DNA from: Alicyclobacillus acidiphilus NBRC 100859
GTDB taxonomy: Bacteria > Bacillota > Bacilli > Alicyclobacillales > Alicyclobacillaceae
Reading direction: 5' to 3'
Assembly: GCF_001544355.1 (NCBI RefSeq)
Contig: NZ_BCQI01000026.1
Coordinates: 1 to 41,067, forward strand
Length of the DNA stretch: 41,067 nucleotides
In this document: piece after piece, positions 25,210-33,611 of the stretch
How the letters are laid out: each line of letters opens with the position of its first letter
Numbering within the stretch: the first letter of the stretch is position 1
The notes under the pieces: generated by a model
Told to the model about the DNA's origin: nothing
Databases searched by the model: none
Seen by the model: only the letters and a program-made list of their open reading frames with translations
Translations under genes and position numbers: made by a program

Positions 25210-25223
25210 TGTGAGCGCTTTCA
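25210..25223 (+). promoter_or_regulatory. Catabolite-responsive element (cre-like) site
   Basis: TGTGAGCGCTTTCA matches the CcpA consensus TGWAARCGYTWNCW at 13 of 14 positions. It lies about 50 bases downstream of the TATAAT at 25153 and 54 bases before the alpha-xylosidase start, a position suited to roadblock repression by CcpA. A LacI-family protein could use the same site. Confidence 0.5.
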
Positions 25224-25276
25224 ATCATTTCATCCATCTTCCTTATACCAATTTCGCAACGTCAGGTGGTCAGCTT

Positions 25277-27595
25277 ATGAAATTTACAGACGGAAACTGG
25301 CTCACGCGCGAGGGCGTGTCGATTCACGCGTGTGCAGAAGCTTACGAAATCACGAGGAGCGCGGCATCGTTGGACGTGTTCGCGCCATGCCAGCCCATTC
25401 GCCATCGCGGCGCGACGCTTGCGGGGCCGGCCTTGACCTTGCGCCTTTCCTCGCCTATGCCTGACGTCATTCGAGTGCAGGTTTACCACTTCAAGGGTCA
25501 GCGAAGGCCCGGTCCAAAGTTTTCGATCTCGACCAGTGACTGCGCGGTCTTGACTGCGGAAACCGAATCCGATGTCGCGCTGACGTCCGGGAATTTGACC
25601 GTCCGCGTCCGAAAGGGCGGCGACTGGGGCATCGAGTATTTCGGACACGGGGATCGCCTGACAGGAAGCGGGCGCAAAGGGCTGGCGTATGTGCGCGATC
25701 GCGGCGAGCCGTACATTCGCGAATTGCTCGATCTCGGCGTGGGCGAACAGATTTACGGCTTCGGCGAACGGTTTACGCCGTTTGTCAAAAACGGACAGAC
25801 CGTCGATACGTGGAATCGGGACGGCGGCACGAGCACAGATCAGGCGTACAAAACGATCCCGTTTTACTTGAGCAGCCGCGGCTATGGTGTGCTCGTGAAC
25901 CATCCGGAAAATGTGGAGTTTGAAGTGGGATCGGAGCACGTCTCGAAAGTGCAGTTCAGCGTGGCGGGCGAAGATCTCGACTATTTCATCATCTATGGGC
26001 CGACGCCGAAAGAAGTCATCGCGAAGTACACGGCCCTCACAGGGCGTCCGGCCTTGCCCCCTGCTTGGTCGTTTGGCCTTTGGCTGACGACGTCCTTCAC
26101 GACGAATTACGACGAAACGACTGTCATGCATTTTATCGATGGGATGGCAAAGCGCGGCATTCCTCTGCGCGTGTTCCACTTCGATTGTTTTTGGATGCGG
26201 GCGTTCGAATGGTGCAGCTTTGAATGGGATCGGGATGGGTTCCCGGATCCGGTCGGCATGTTGCGCAGAATCAAAGACAAAGGGCATAAAATCTGCGTGT
26301 GGCTCAACCCGTACATTGCCCAGAAGTCCCAGTTGTTCGATGAGTGCGTGGAGAAGGGCTACCTGCTCAAACGGCCAAACGGCGACGTGTGGCAATGGGA
26401 TTTGTGGCAGCCGGGCATGGGCATCGTCGATTTCACGAATCCAGACGCCCGCAAATGGTACAGCGATCACCTTGCAAGGCTGATCGACATGGGCGTCGAC
26501 GCGTTCAAGTCCGATTTCGGCGAACGCATCCCGGTGGACGTCGTTTACCACGACGGATCGGACCCAGTGAAAATGCACAACTACTACAGCTATCTCTACA
26601 ACCAAGTGGTCTTTGAGACGCTGCGCGACAAACTTGGCGAACAGGAAGCGGTCGTGTTTGCGAGATCAGCCACGGTGGGCGGACAAAAGTTCCCTGTCCA
26701 CTGGGGCGGAGATTGTTCCGCGTCGTACGCTTCGATGGCGGAGAGCCTGCGCGGCGGCTTGTCGCTCGGCATCTGCGGCTTCGGATTTTGGAGCCACGAT
26801 ATCAGTGGATTCGAAGATTCCGCGACGCCGGACCTGTACAAGCGCTGGGTCGCGTTTGGCATGCTGTCGAGCCATAGCCGACTGCACGGGAACTCGTCCT
26901 ACCGCGTGCCGTGGCTGTTCGACGAGGAAGCGGTGGACGTCCTCCGCCATTTTGCGAATCTGAAGAATCGCTTGATGCCGTACCTGTTCGCGAAAGCCGT
27001 GGAGGCGAAAGACACAGGCGTACCCATGATGCGCGCGATGTTGCTCGAATTTCCGGACGATCCGGCGTGCGAGCATTTGGATCGGCAGTACATGCTCGGC
27101 GACGCGCTGCTCGTCGCGCCGATTTTCCGAGAAGACGGCAAGGTCACGTACTATCTGCCTGCGGGAACTTGGACACATCTGTTGAACGGCGAGCGCGTGA
27201 GAGGTGGAACGTGGCGGACGGAGAAATACGATTACATGAGTCTGCCGCTGTTTGTGAGGCCGAACACCCTGCTCGCGGCGGCGGAGAGTGCGGCGCAGGC
27301 CGATTACGACTATACGGATGGCGTGGAATTGCATCTGTTTGCGCTGGACGACGGCGCCGCGGCGAATGCGAATGTGTTCACCAAGGAAGGCGAACTTGGG
27401 TTGGCGGCAAGGGCGACCCGTAACGAGCGGACCATTACCGTGCAGGTTCGCGGCGACAAAGCGACCCATTGGACCGTTCGTCTGCATGGCATCGACGGCG
27501 TTCGCACGGTCCTTGGCGGCCGTGTGGAGCAGACGGAGGAAGGCGTCAAATTGATTCCGGACGAGGGGCGGACGGAACTGGTCGTTGAATTGTGA
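25277..27595 (+). CDS. yicI: Alpha-xylosidase, glycoside hydrolase family 31, YicI-like
   Basis: 772 aa from ATG 25277, the same length as Escherichia coli YicI and similar throughout. It releases alpha-linked xylose from isoprimeverose and xyloglucan oligosaccharides by a retaining mechanism. The nucleophile is Asp413 in FKSDFGERIP and the acid/base is Asp479 in VHWGGDC. The long conserved stretches around FARSATVGGQKFPVHWGGDC and GGLSLGICGFGFWSHDI distinguish it from alpha-glucosidases of the family. There is no signal peptide, so it acts on imported oligosaccharide. AGGTGG precedes the start. It is the first gene of an operon with beta-galactosidase and alpha-fucosidase. Confidence 0.93.
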   Translation: MKFTDGNWLTREGVSIHACAEAYEITRSAASLDVFAPCQPIRHRGATLAGPALTLRLSSPMPDVIRVQVYHFKGQRRPGPKFSISTSDCAVLTAETESDVALTSGNLTVRVRKGGDWGIEYFGHGDRLTGSGRKGLAYVRDRGEPYIRELLDLGVGEQIYGFGERFTPFVKNGQTVDTWNRDGGTSTDQAYKTIPFYLSSRGYGVLVNHPENVEFEVGSEHVSKVQFSVAGEDLDYFIIYGPTPKEVIAKYTALTGRPALPPAWSFGLWLTTSFTTNYDETTVMHFIDGMAKRGIPLRVFHFDCFWMRAFEWCSFEWDRDGFPDPVGMLRRIKDKGHKICVWLNPYIAQKSQLFDECVEKGYLLKRPNGDVWQWDLWQPGMGIVDFTNPDARKWYSDHLARLIDMGVDAFKSDFGERIPVDVVYHDGSDPVKMHNYYSYLYNQVVFETLRDKLGEQEAVVFARSATVGGQKFPVHWGGDCSASYASMAESLRGGLSLGICGFGFWSHDISGFEDSATPDLYKRWVAFGMLSSHSRLHGNSSYRVPWLFDEEAVDVLRHFANLKNRLMPYLFAKAVEAKDTGVPMMRAMLLEFPDDPACEHLDRQYMLGDALLVAPIFREDGKVTYYLPAGTWTHLLNGERVRGGTWRTEKYDYMSLPLFVRPNTLLAAAESAAQADYDYTDGVELHLFALDDGAAANANVFTKEGELGLAARATRNERTITVQVRGDKATHWTVRLHGIDGVRTVLGGRVEQTEEGVKLIPDEGRTELVVEL

Positions 27596-27639
27596 CGGAC
27601 AGCGCCCTGACGGCTTCCGAATGAGAATGGAGGATATCG

Positions 27640-29664
27640 ATGATCAACGCGAAACTCCCCAAGATCTTCTACGGCGGCGATTACAACCCAGAGCAGTTCT
27701 ATCTTGAGACACTCGAGGAAGACATCGAGATGCTGAAACAGGCTGGCATCGACATTGCGACGCTCGGCGTCTTCTCCTGGGCCTTGATGCAGCCAGGGGA
27801 AGACACGTTTGATTTCGCGTGGCTGGATACCGTAATCGACCGTTTGTACGAGAATGGCATCTACGTCTGTTTGGCGACGCCAACGGCTGTGCCGCCTGCC
27901 TGGATGGTGAAAAAGTATCCGGACATTTTGCGCGTCGATTTCGAAGGCAGGCAGCACAAGTTCGGCGGCCGCGCCAACGCTTGTCCACACAGCCCCAGCT
28001 ATCGGCGGCAATCGGCCCAAATCGCGACAAAGCTGGCAGAGCGCTACTGCCATCACCCGGCCGTGCTGGTTTGGCACATCAGCAACGAATACAGCGGAGC
28101 CTGTTACTGCGACAAGTGCGAGCGCGCCTTCAGGGTGTGGCTGAAAGATCGATATGGATCGTTGGACGAACTGAATCGGGCTTGGAACACCCGTTTCTGG
28201 GGACACACGTTTTACGATTGGGATGAAATTGTCGTTCCGAACGTCCTGAGTGAACAATGGGGTGATCGGGCGACAGCGTTCCAAGGCATTTCGCTGGATT
28301 ACATGCGGTTCATGTCCGACTCCTTGTTGGCGTGCTACCGCCTGGAACGCGACGCCATCCGCCGCCATTCGCACGATATCCCCATCACGACGAACCTCAT
28401 GGGCACGTACAAACCACTCGACTACGTTCGGTGGGCGAGGGAGATGGACATCGTCTCCTGGGACAATTACCCCGCCTACGATACGCCCGTCAGCGTCACC
28501 GCGCTGCGCCACGATCTGATGCGCGGATTGAAGGACGGCCAGCCATTCATGCTGATGGAACAGACGCCGAGCCAGCAAAATTGGCAGCCGTACAACGCTT
28601 TGAAGCGCCCGGGCGTCATGCGCCTGTGGAGTTACCAGGCGGTGGCGCGCGGGGCGGACACCGTGATGTTCTTTCAGTTGCGCAGATCGATCGGCGCCTG
28701 TGAAAAATACCACGGTGCTGTGATTGCGCACGCGGGCCGCACGAACACGCGCGTCTTTCGGGAAGTGGCCGCGCTGGGGGAGGAACTGCAGAGACTGGGG
28801 GACGCACTGCTCGATTCCCGCGTCGAGAGCCGAGTCGGCATCCTGTTCGACTGGGACAACTGGTGGGCTGTCGAGTTCTCCAGCGGACCGAGCCGCGATT
28901 TGCAGTATCTTCGCGAAGTGCAGAAGTACTACGACGCATTTTACCGACACCATGTGTCTGTCGATATGATCCACGTCGACAGCGATTTTTCCCAGTATGA
29001 CGTCGTCGTGGCGCCGGTTCTGTACATGGTGAAACCGGGTGTCGCGCGACGGTTGGAAGATTTCGTGAGCGCAGGCGGAACGTTCGTCACGACGTTCTTC
29101 AGCGGACTCGTCAATCAGAACGATCTCGTCATTCAAGGCGGTTATCCCGGCGAGTTGCGAAAGCTGCTCGGGATTTGGGTCGAGGAGATCGACGCGTTGT
29201 TGCCCGACATGCACAATCGCTTTGTCGTTTCGTCTCCCGCGGGGGCGGTTGAGGGCGAGTATCGCTGCGGTATGCTCTGCGATCTCCTGCACAGCGAAGG
29301 CGCCGACATCGTCGCCGTGTACGGACACGATTTCTACAAGGGTATGCCGGCGGTCACGCGCAACCCATTCGGCAAGGGGCACGCTTGGTACGTCGCATCC
29401 AGCCCGGAACCGAGTTTCCTGGACGATCTCGCCGCGACGATTCTTCAACGGCACGACATCCGTCCGCCTGTCGCCGCACCTGCCGACGTGGAGGTCACGG
29501 TCCGGCGGAAAGGCGCTTCATCGTACACATTCCTGTTGAATCACGGGGACGTGGTTCATACGGTCGATCTCGGCGATGGGACATACAAGGATCTGCTGGG
29601 CGGGGGAACCGTCACGGGCCAGGTGCGCGTCAATCCGAAGGACGTCTGGGTGCTTGAATCATGA
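27640..29664 (+). CDS. Beta-galactosidase, glycoside hydrolase family 42
   Basis: 674 aa. GGDYNPEQF opens the barrel as in other GH42 enzymes. Glu150 in WHISNEYSG is the acid/base and Glu307 in FMLMEQTPSQQNW the nucleophile. Cys115, Cys155, Cys157 and Cys160 form the family's zinc site. The trimerisation and C-terminal beta domains follow. It is intracellular, with no signal peptide. It would remove beta-galactose, for example from xyloglucan side chains, after or before the other two hydrolases. GGAGG lies 6 bases before ATG 27640. Its stop overlaps the start of the fucosidase gene. Confidence 0.92.
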   Translation: MINAKLPKIFYGGDYNPEQFYLETLEEDIEMLKQAGIDIATLGVFSWALMQPGEDTFDFAWLDTVIDRLYENGIYVCLATPTAVPPAWMVKKYPDILRVDFEGRQHKFGGRANACPHSPSYRRQSAQIATKLAERYCHHPAVLVWHISNEYSGACYCDKCERAFRVWLKDRYGSLDELNRAWNTRFWGHTFYDWDEIVVPNVLSEQWGDRATAFQGISLDYMRFMSDSLLACYRLERDAIRRHSHDIPITTNLMGTYKPLDYVRWAREMDIVSWDNYPAYDTPVSVTALRHDLMRGLKDGQPFMLMEQTPSQQNWQPYNALKRPGVMRLWSYQAVARGADTVMFFQLRRSIGACEKYHGAVIAHAGRTNTRVFREVAALGEELQRLGDALLDSRVESRVGILFDWDNWWAVEFSSGPSRDLQYLREVQKYYDAFYRHHVSVDMIHVDSDFSQYDVVVAPVLYMVKPGVARRLEDFVSAGGTFVTTFFSGLVNQNDLVIQGGYPGELRKLLGIWVEEIDALLPDMHNRFVVSSPAGAVEGEYRCGMLCDLLHSEGADIVAVYGHDFYKGMPAVTRNPFGKGHAWYVASSPEPSFLDDLAATILQRHDIRPPVAAPADVEVTVRRKGASSYTFLLNHGDVVHTVDLGDGTYKDLLGGGTVTGQVRVNPKDVWVLES

Positions 29665-32096
29665 GCGATGCCCCGAGCGCACCGGACAGTCTGAGGTTGT
29701 GGTACACATCTCCGGCTCGGGAGTGGACGGACGCCCTGCCGCTCGGCAACGGCAGGATTGGCGCCATGGTCTTTGGCGGCGTGGAGCGGGAGCGGATCGA
29801 TTTGAACGAAGACACGCTGTGGTCAGGGTATCCGCACCGCCAGCCGATGCCGCACGCGAAAGCGACCTTGGCGGAGATTCGTTCGCTCGTCGTGGCCGGT
29901 CGCTACCAGGAAGCGCACGAGTTGAGCCGGCGAGTCTCCGGGCCATATGGCGAATCGTACCTGCCGCTTGGCAGCCTGCTCCTTTCGTTTGAGCACGGAG
30001 ATCTCGCGGCGGATTACGAACGGAGTCTCGATTTGGCGGCCGGGATCGCGAGAACCCAGTACGCCATTGGGGCGACGCGGTTTCAGAGGGAAGTTTTCGT
30101 GTCGCACCCGCACCAGGTCATGGTGGTCCACCTCTCGTCAAATGGCCCGTTGCGTCTGAACTTTACCGTGAGGTTCGACGGCAAATTGCGGTATTCCGTT
30201 CGCCAGGAAGCGGGAGATCTCGCCATCGACGGCGTGACCCCGGTCCATGTCGCGGCCAGTTATCAGGAATCGGACAATCCCTTGCAGTACGCCGATTCAC
30301 CGACGGACGAGCGGCAGATGCGATTTCACGCGCGGACGACGGTGACCAGCTGCGACGGGCGGCTCGAGTGGTCCGGCGACGGGCTGCGCGTCGTGGATGC
30401 CCGCGACGTGACACTGCTGTTTGCGGCCGCGACGAGTTTTGCGGGTTTCCATCGGATGCCCGGTCGAGCCCCCGGAGCCGATGGCGGCGTCGACGAGATC
30501 TGCCGCGTCGAAGCGCAGCTCGAAACCGCGAGGGTGCACGACTATGCGGCTTTGAAAGCTGCGCACGGCCAAGATCATCAGTCGTTGTTTGGCCGGACCG
30601 AATTGCGGCTAGGGCTGGAGGACGGCGGCGGGGACGCCCATCTGCCCACGGACGAACGGATCATTCGGCATGGGGCGAACGATGCCAAGTTGATCGAACT
30701 GTTGTTTCAGTATGGGCGCTATCTGTTGATCGCGAGCTCGCGGCCGGGATCGCAGCCAGCCAATCTGCAAGGTGTTTGGAACAGCGAGACGCGACCGCCG
30801 TGGTGCAGCAATCTGACGCTCAATATCAACACGCAAATGAACTACTGGCTCGCCGAAACCTGCAATCTCGCCGAGTGTCACGAACCTTTGTTCCGCATGA
30901 TCCGCGAACTTGCCGAGAATGGGCAGCGGACGGCCGCAGATTACGGCTGTCGCGGTTGGGTCGCGCATCACAACACGGATTTGTGGCGGATGACGGACGC
31001 CGCCGGCGGTTGCGGCGAAGGCAATCCATCGTGGTCGATGTGGCCCATGGCCGGTCCATGGCTGTGTGCGCACTTGTGGGACCATTACCGCTTCTCCGGG
31101 GACGATGTCTTCTTGCGGGAGACGGCCTATCCATTGATGCGCGGCGCGGCCTTGTTTGCGCTCGATTGGCTGGCTGCGGATCCGTCAGGGAAGCGGCAGT
31201 CGATTCCGTCGACTTCGCCAGAGCACGGTTTCATCACGGAAGATGGGCAGTCGAGCGCCGTTTCGGCGAGTTCCACGATGGACGTCATGCTCCTCAAGGA
31301 ACTGTTCACGCACGCGATTCAAGCAGCGGAATTGCTCAATCTCGACGAATCCCTGCACTCACAGTGGCAGCGCGCAGTCGACGCCCTGCGTCCGCTCGCC
31401 GTCGGAAAACACGGCCAGTTGCAGGAGTGGTCTTGCGACTGGGAGGATTGGGAAGAGCATCATCGCCACGTCTCCCATTTGTACGGCGTATTCCCGGGTT
31501 ATCAACTCACCTTGCCAGGGAACACGCATTACCTCGACGCCGTGAAGCGCAGTTTGGAGCGGCGCGGAGACGAAGGCACCGGTTGGAGCCTGGCCTGGAA
31601 GGCGTGCCTGTGGGCTCGGCTCCGCGACGGTGATCGGGCGTGGAAACTGCTGGACCGGATGCTGACCATCGTGGGGGAAGCGAATCTGGGCTATCGCGGC
31701 GGCGGCGTGTACCGCAACCTGTTTGACGCCCATCCTCCGTTTCAAATTGACGGGAACTTCGGGATTGCGGCGGGTATCGTCGAAATGCTGGTGCAGTCTC
31801 ATCGCGGCGTGATCGAACTGCTGCCCGCGCTGCCGTCGGCGTGGAAGCGAGGCGCGCTTCGCGGGATACGGTGCCGCGGCGGCTGCGAGATTGATCTCGA
31901 CTGGGCCGAAGGCGTCTGGACCAAGGTCGTCGTCCGGGCCACGCGCGACGGCGTTTGTCGGATGGAAACTGACGGCGAACCTGGAATTGCCGTCCGTCAG
32001 AATGGCGCACAGGTGTATTATGAAATGGAACAATCCGTGCTGGCGTTCCCTGTCATCCAGGGCGGTACGTATGTCATCACACGATCCGCGACATAA
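29661..32096 (+). CDS. Alpha-L-fucosidase, glycoside hydrolase family 95
   Basis: 811 aa, a full-length GH95 protein. The N-terminal beta domain starts RLWYTSPAREWTDALPLGNG and contains DLNEDTLWSG. The (alpha/alpha)6 catalytic domain shows NINTQMNYW (the two Asn of the active site), STSPEHGF (general acid Glu) and QIDGNFG (Asp). The family cleaves alpha-1,2-linked L-fucose, or L-galactose, by inversion. With GH31 and GH42 it covers the three side-chain sugars of fucosylated xyloglucan. It is cytoplasmic and overlaps the upstream gene by four bases. Confidence 0.92.
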   Translation: MSDAPSAPDSLRLWYTSPAREWTDALPLGNGRIGAMVFGGVERERIDLNEDTLWSGYPHRQPMPHAKATLAEIRSLVVAGRYQEAHELSRRVSGPYGESYLPLGSLLLSFEHGDLAADYERSLDLAAGIARTQYAIGATRFQREVFVSHPHQVMVVHLSSNGPLRLNFTVRFDGKLRYSVRQEAGDLAIDGVTPVHVAASYQESDNPLQYADSPTDERQMRFHARTTVTSCDGRLEWSGDGLRVVDARDVTLLFAAATSFAGFHRMPGRAPGADGGVDEICRVEAQLETARVHDYAALKAAHGQDHQSLFGRTELRLGLEDGGGDAHLPTDERIIRHGANDAKLIELLFQYGRYLLIASSRPGSQPANLQGVWNSETRPPWCSNLTLNINTQMNYWLAETCNLAECHEPLFRMIRELAENGQRTAADYGCRGWVAHHNTDLWRMTDAAGGCGEGNPSWSMWPMAGPWLCAHLWDHYRFSGDDVFLRETAYPLMRGAALFALDWLAADPSGKRQSIPSTSPEHGFITEDGQSSAVSASSTMDVMLLKELFTHAIQAAELLNLDESLHSQWQRAVDALRPLAVGKHGQLQEWSCDWEDWEEHHRHVSHLYGVFPGYQLTLPGNTHYLDAVKRSLERRGDEGTGWSLAWKACLWARLRDGDRAWKLLDRMLTIVGEANLGYRGGGVYRNLFDAHPPFQIDGNFGIAAGIVEMLVQSHRGVIELLPALPSAWKRGALRGIRCRGGCEIDLDWAEGVWTKVVVRATRDGVCRMETDGEPGIAVRQNGAQVYYEMEQSVLAFPVIQGGTYVITRSAT

Positions 32097-32109
32097 AGGA
32101 GGCATTCCT

Positions 32110-32937
32110 ATGCCGTATCTATCACTCACGTCCTGGAGTCTGCACCGCAGCTTGGGACCGCTTCGAATGACCCAATGGGACGAAGGTGCTCAAACCCATA
32201 TCATGGAAGAGGTCCCGCAGCCTGATCTCATTCAACTGCTTGATCTCCCACGTCTCGCCAAAGCGCGAGGGATTCAGGCGTTGGACATCTGCCATTTTCA
32301 CTTTCCCAGCACTTCGTCCGAATATCTGGCGTCCCTGCGACAGGCTTTTGTCGATCACGGCGTCGAGTTCTACACGTTGCTCGTCGACTACGGGGACATC
32401 TCGACCGCGAACGCGGTTCGTCATCAGGCCGACATCGGCTTTATCGAACGCTGGATTGACATCGCTTCGCAAGTCGGCGCGAAGACGGTTCGAGTGGTCG
32501 CTGGCGAGGCCCATCCAGCGGATCGCGACGGCTTGCAGCGAGCCGCCGTCAGCCTGCAGCAGCTCTCGAAGCATGCCAAGAATCGAGGCGTCACCGTGGT
32601 GACTGAGAACTTCCGATCCTTGACGTCGACAGCGGCCAATTGCGTTTATCTGCACGACGCGTGCGGCGGTGAGCTTGGTTTTGTGTGCGACTTTGGCAAC
32701 TTCAAAGGTTCAGACAAGTACGACGCCATCGCGGCACTCCTGCCATTTGCCGTCTCGGTCCACGGCAAGGCGCAATACGACGATCACGGCATGCCAGACG
32801 AAGCAGAATATCGTCGCTGCTTGGACCTCGTCCGTGAAGCCGGATTTGCGGGCCCCATCACGCTCGTGTACGATGCGCCGGGAGACGAGTGGGAAGGCAT
32901 TGCGCGGATCCAGCGGATCGTCGAAGATTACTTGTGA
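32110..32937 (+). CDS. TIM-barrel sugar phosphate isomerase/epimerase (AP endonuclease 2 superfamily) (3)
   Basis: 275 aa from ATG 32110, directly after AAAGGAGG. The metal site is readable: VVTENFRS (Glu), FVCDFGNFKG (Asp) and VSVHGKAQ (His). The last ligand position reads LVYDAPG, with Asp where Glu is usual. It starts 13 bases after the fucosidase and so probably handles a product of xyloglucan-oligosaccharide breakdown or the keto form of a sugar. The exact reaction is unknown. Confidence 0.8.
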   Translation: MPYLSLTSWSLHRSLGPLRMTQWDEGAQTHIMEEVPQPDLIQLLDLPRLAKARGIQALDICHFHFPSTSSEYLASLRQAFVDHGVEFYTLLVDYGDISTANAVRHQADIGFIERWIDIASQVGAKTVRVVAGEAHPADRDGLQRAAVSLQQLSKHAKNRGVTVVTENFRSLTSTAANCVYLHDACGGELGFVCDFGNFKGSDKYDAIAALLPFAVSVHGKAQYDDHGMPDEAEYRRCLDLVREAGFAGPITLVYDAPGDEWEGIARIQRIVEDYL

Positions 32938-33023
32938 CGTCGGCGGCCTGTGACGGCGCGAATGGTCATTGGAACGGTGAACGCGCATCGCGATCAAACG
33001 CCAACCATCGGAGGGATATCGGA

Positions 33024-33272
33024 GTGCGACTAAAAGTGATTGCGAGAAACGGCGGGCAAACCGCGACATATGAATGCGAATCCGATGTCGTTCCGCGGGT
33101 TGGCGAGAAGCTTTGGCTGGGCGATCACCAATTTGAGGTCGCCGATGTCGCGTACTACATCGGCGGCGTTTCGTCGGCCTTGGAACACATCGTCATTCAC
33201 GCGAAATACAAAGCAAGTCCTCAAGGAACCTTCGAGACGTTCAAGCATTGGGCGAAACGGCTCGACGGCTGA
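33024..33272 (+). CDS. Small protein of unknown function (82 aa)
   Basis: GTG 33024 is preceded by CGGAGGG at an 8-base distance. The protein has no signal peptide, membrane segment or motif I recognise. The pattern VVPRVGEKLWLGDHQFEVADV suggests a small all-beta fold. It follows the TIM-barrel gene by 86 bases and is the last gene before a long inverted repeat, so it probably belongs to the same operon. Some TIM-barrel deglycosidases have small beta-rich partner subunits, but I see no sequence match to those. Confidence 0.65.
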   Translation: MRLKVIARNGGQTATYECESDVVPRVGEKLWLGDHQFEVADVAYYIGGVSSALEHIVIHAKYKASPQGTFETFKHWAKRLDG

Positions 33273-33285
33273 CATGAACCCCTGA

Positions 33286-33324
33286 ACGAGGGGGTGAGCC
33301 TGGGTTCAGCCGTTCCCCCCTCGT
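33286..33324 (+). other. Strong inverted repeat closing the hydrolase operon
   Basis: ACGAGGGGG (33286-33294) and CCCCCTCGT (33316-33324) form a 9-bp perfect stem. A smaller CTGAAC/GTTCAG pairing (33282-33287 with 33304-33309) competes with it. No U-run follows. It probably marks or protects the 3' end of the hydrolase message. Confidence 0.5.
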
Positions 33325-33377
33325 CCGCTGCGCCGCATTCACCACCTCATCCATATGTATCCATTTAAAAATTTTGC

Positions 33378-33406
33378 TTGAACATCGAAAGCCATCTCGG
33401 TATATT
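33378..33406 (+). promoter_or_regulatory. Promoter of the sugar-acid transporter and gluconokinase operon
   Basis: TTGAAC (33378-33383) and TATATT (33401-33406) are 17 bases apart. LacI-type palindromes begin 9 bases downstream, over the expected transcription start. The rest of 33447-33597 shows no gene or structure I recognise. Confidence 0.7.
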
Positions 33407-33414
33407 AAGTACAT

Positions 33415-33446
33415 CGTTTTAGTAAAACGTTTTCGTATATCGTTTT
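33415..33446 (+). promoter_or_regulatory. LacI-family operator cluster
   Basis: A perfect 15-base palindrome CGTTTTAGTAAAACG (33415-33429) overlaps a perfect 10-base palindrome AAAACGTTTT (33424-33433). A further CGTTTT half-site is at 33441-33446. CG-centred palindromes of this type are typical LacI-family operators. The regulator encoded at 36400-37431 is the obvious candidate. Confidence 0.6.
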
Positions 33447-33611
33447 CATCAAAATTTTCATGGAATGGTCATAGCCATTACATAGGATGCTTCTGGTACA
33501 CGGTCCGTGAACGACACGAGTTTGGGATATCCGGCTTGGGTCTTGCGCCGAAGTAAATCATAAAGAGGCATTCGGTAATGGCGTACGACACGAATCAGGG
33601 AGGGGCACGTT

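Noticed and set aside
27310-29454. 714-aa minus-strand open frame opposite the GH42 gene
   Set aside because: It mirrors the codon structure of a clear GH42 gene and shows no recognisable family features.
30368-31633. 421-aa plus-strand frame inside the GH95 gene
   Set aside because: It is arginine-rich, out of frame with the catalytic motifs and has no ribosome binding site.
33024-33272. Known small subunit of C-glycoside deglycosidase
   Set aside because: The gene position is suggestive, but it is shorter than those subunits and I see no sequence resemblance.
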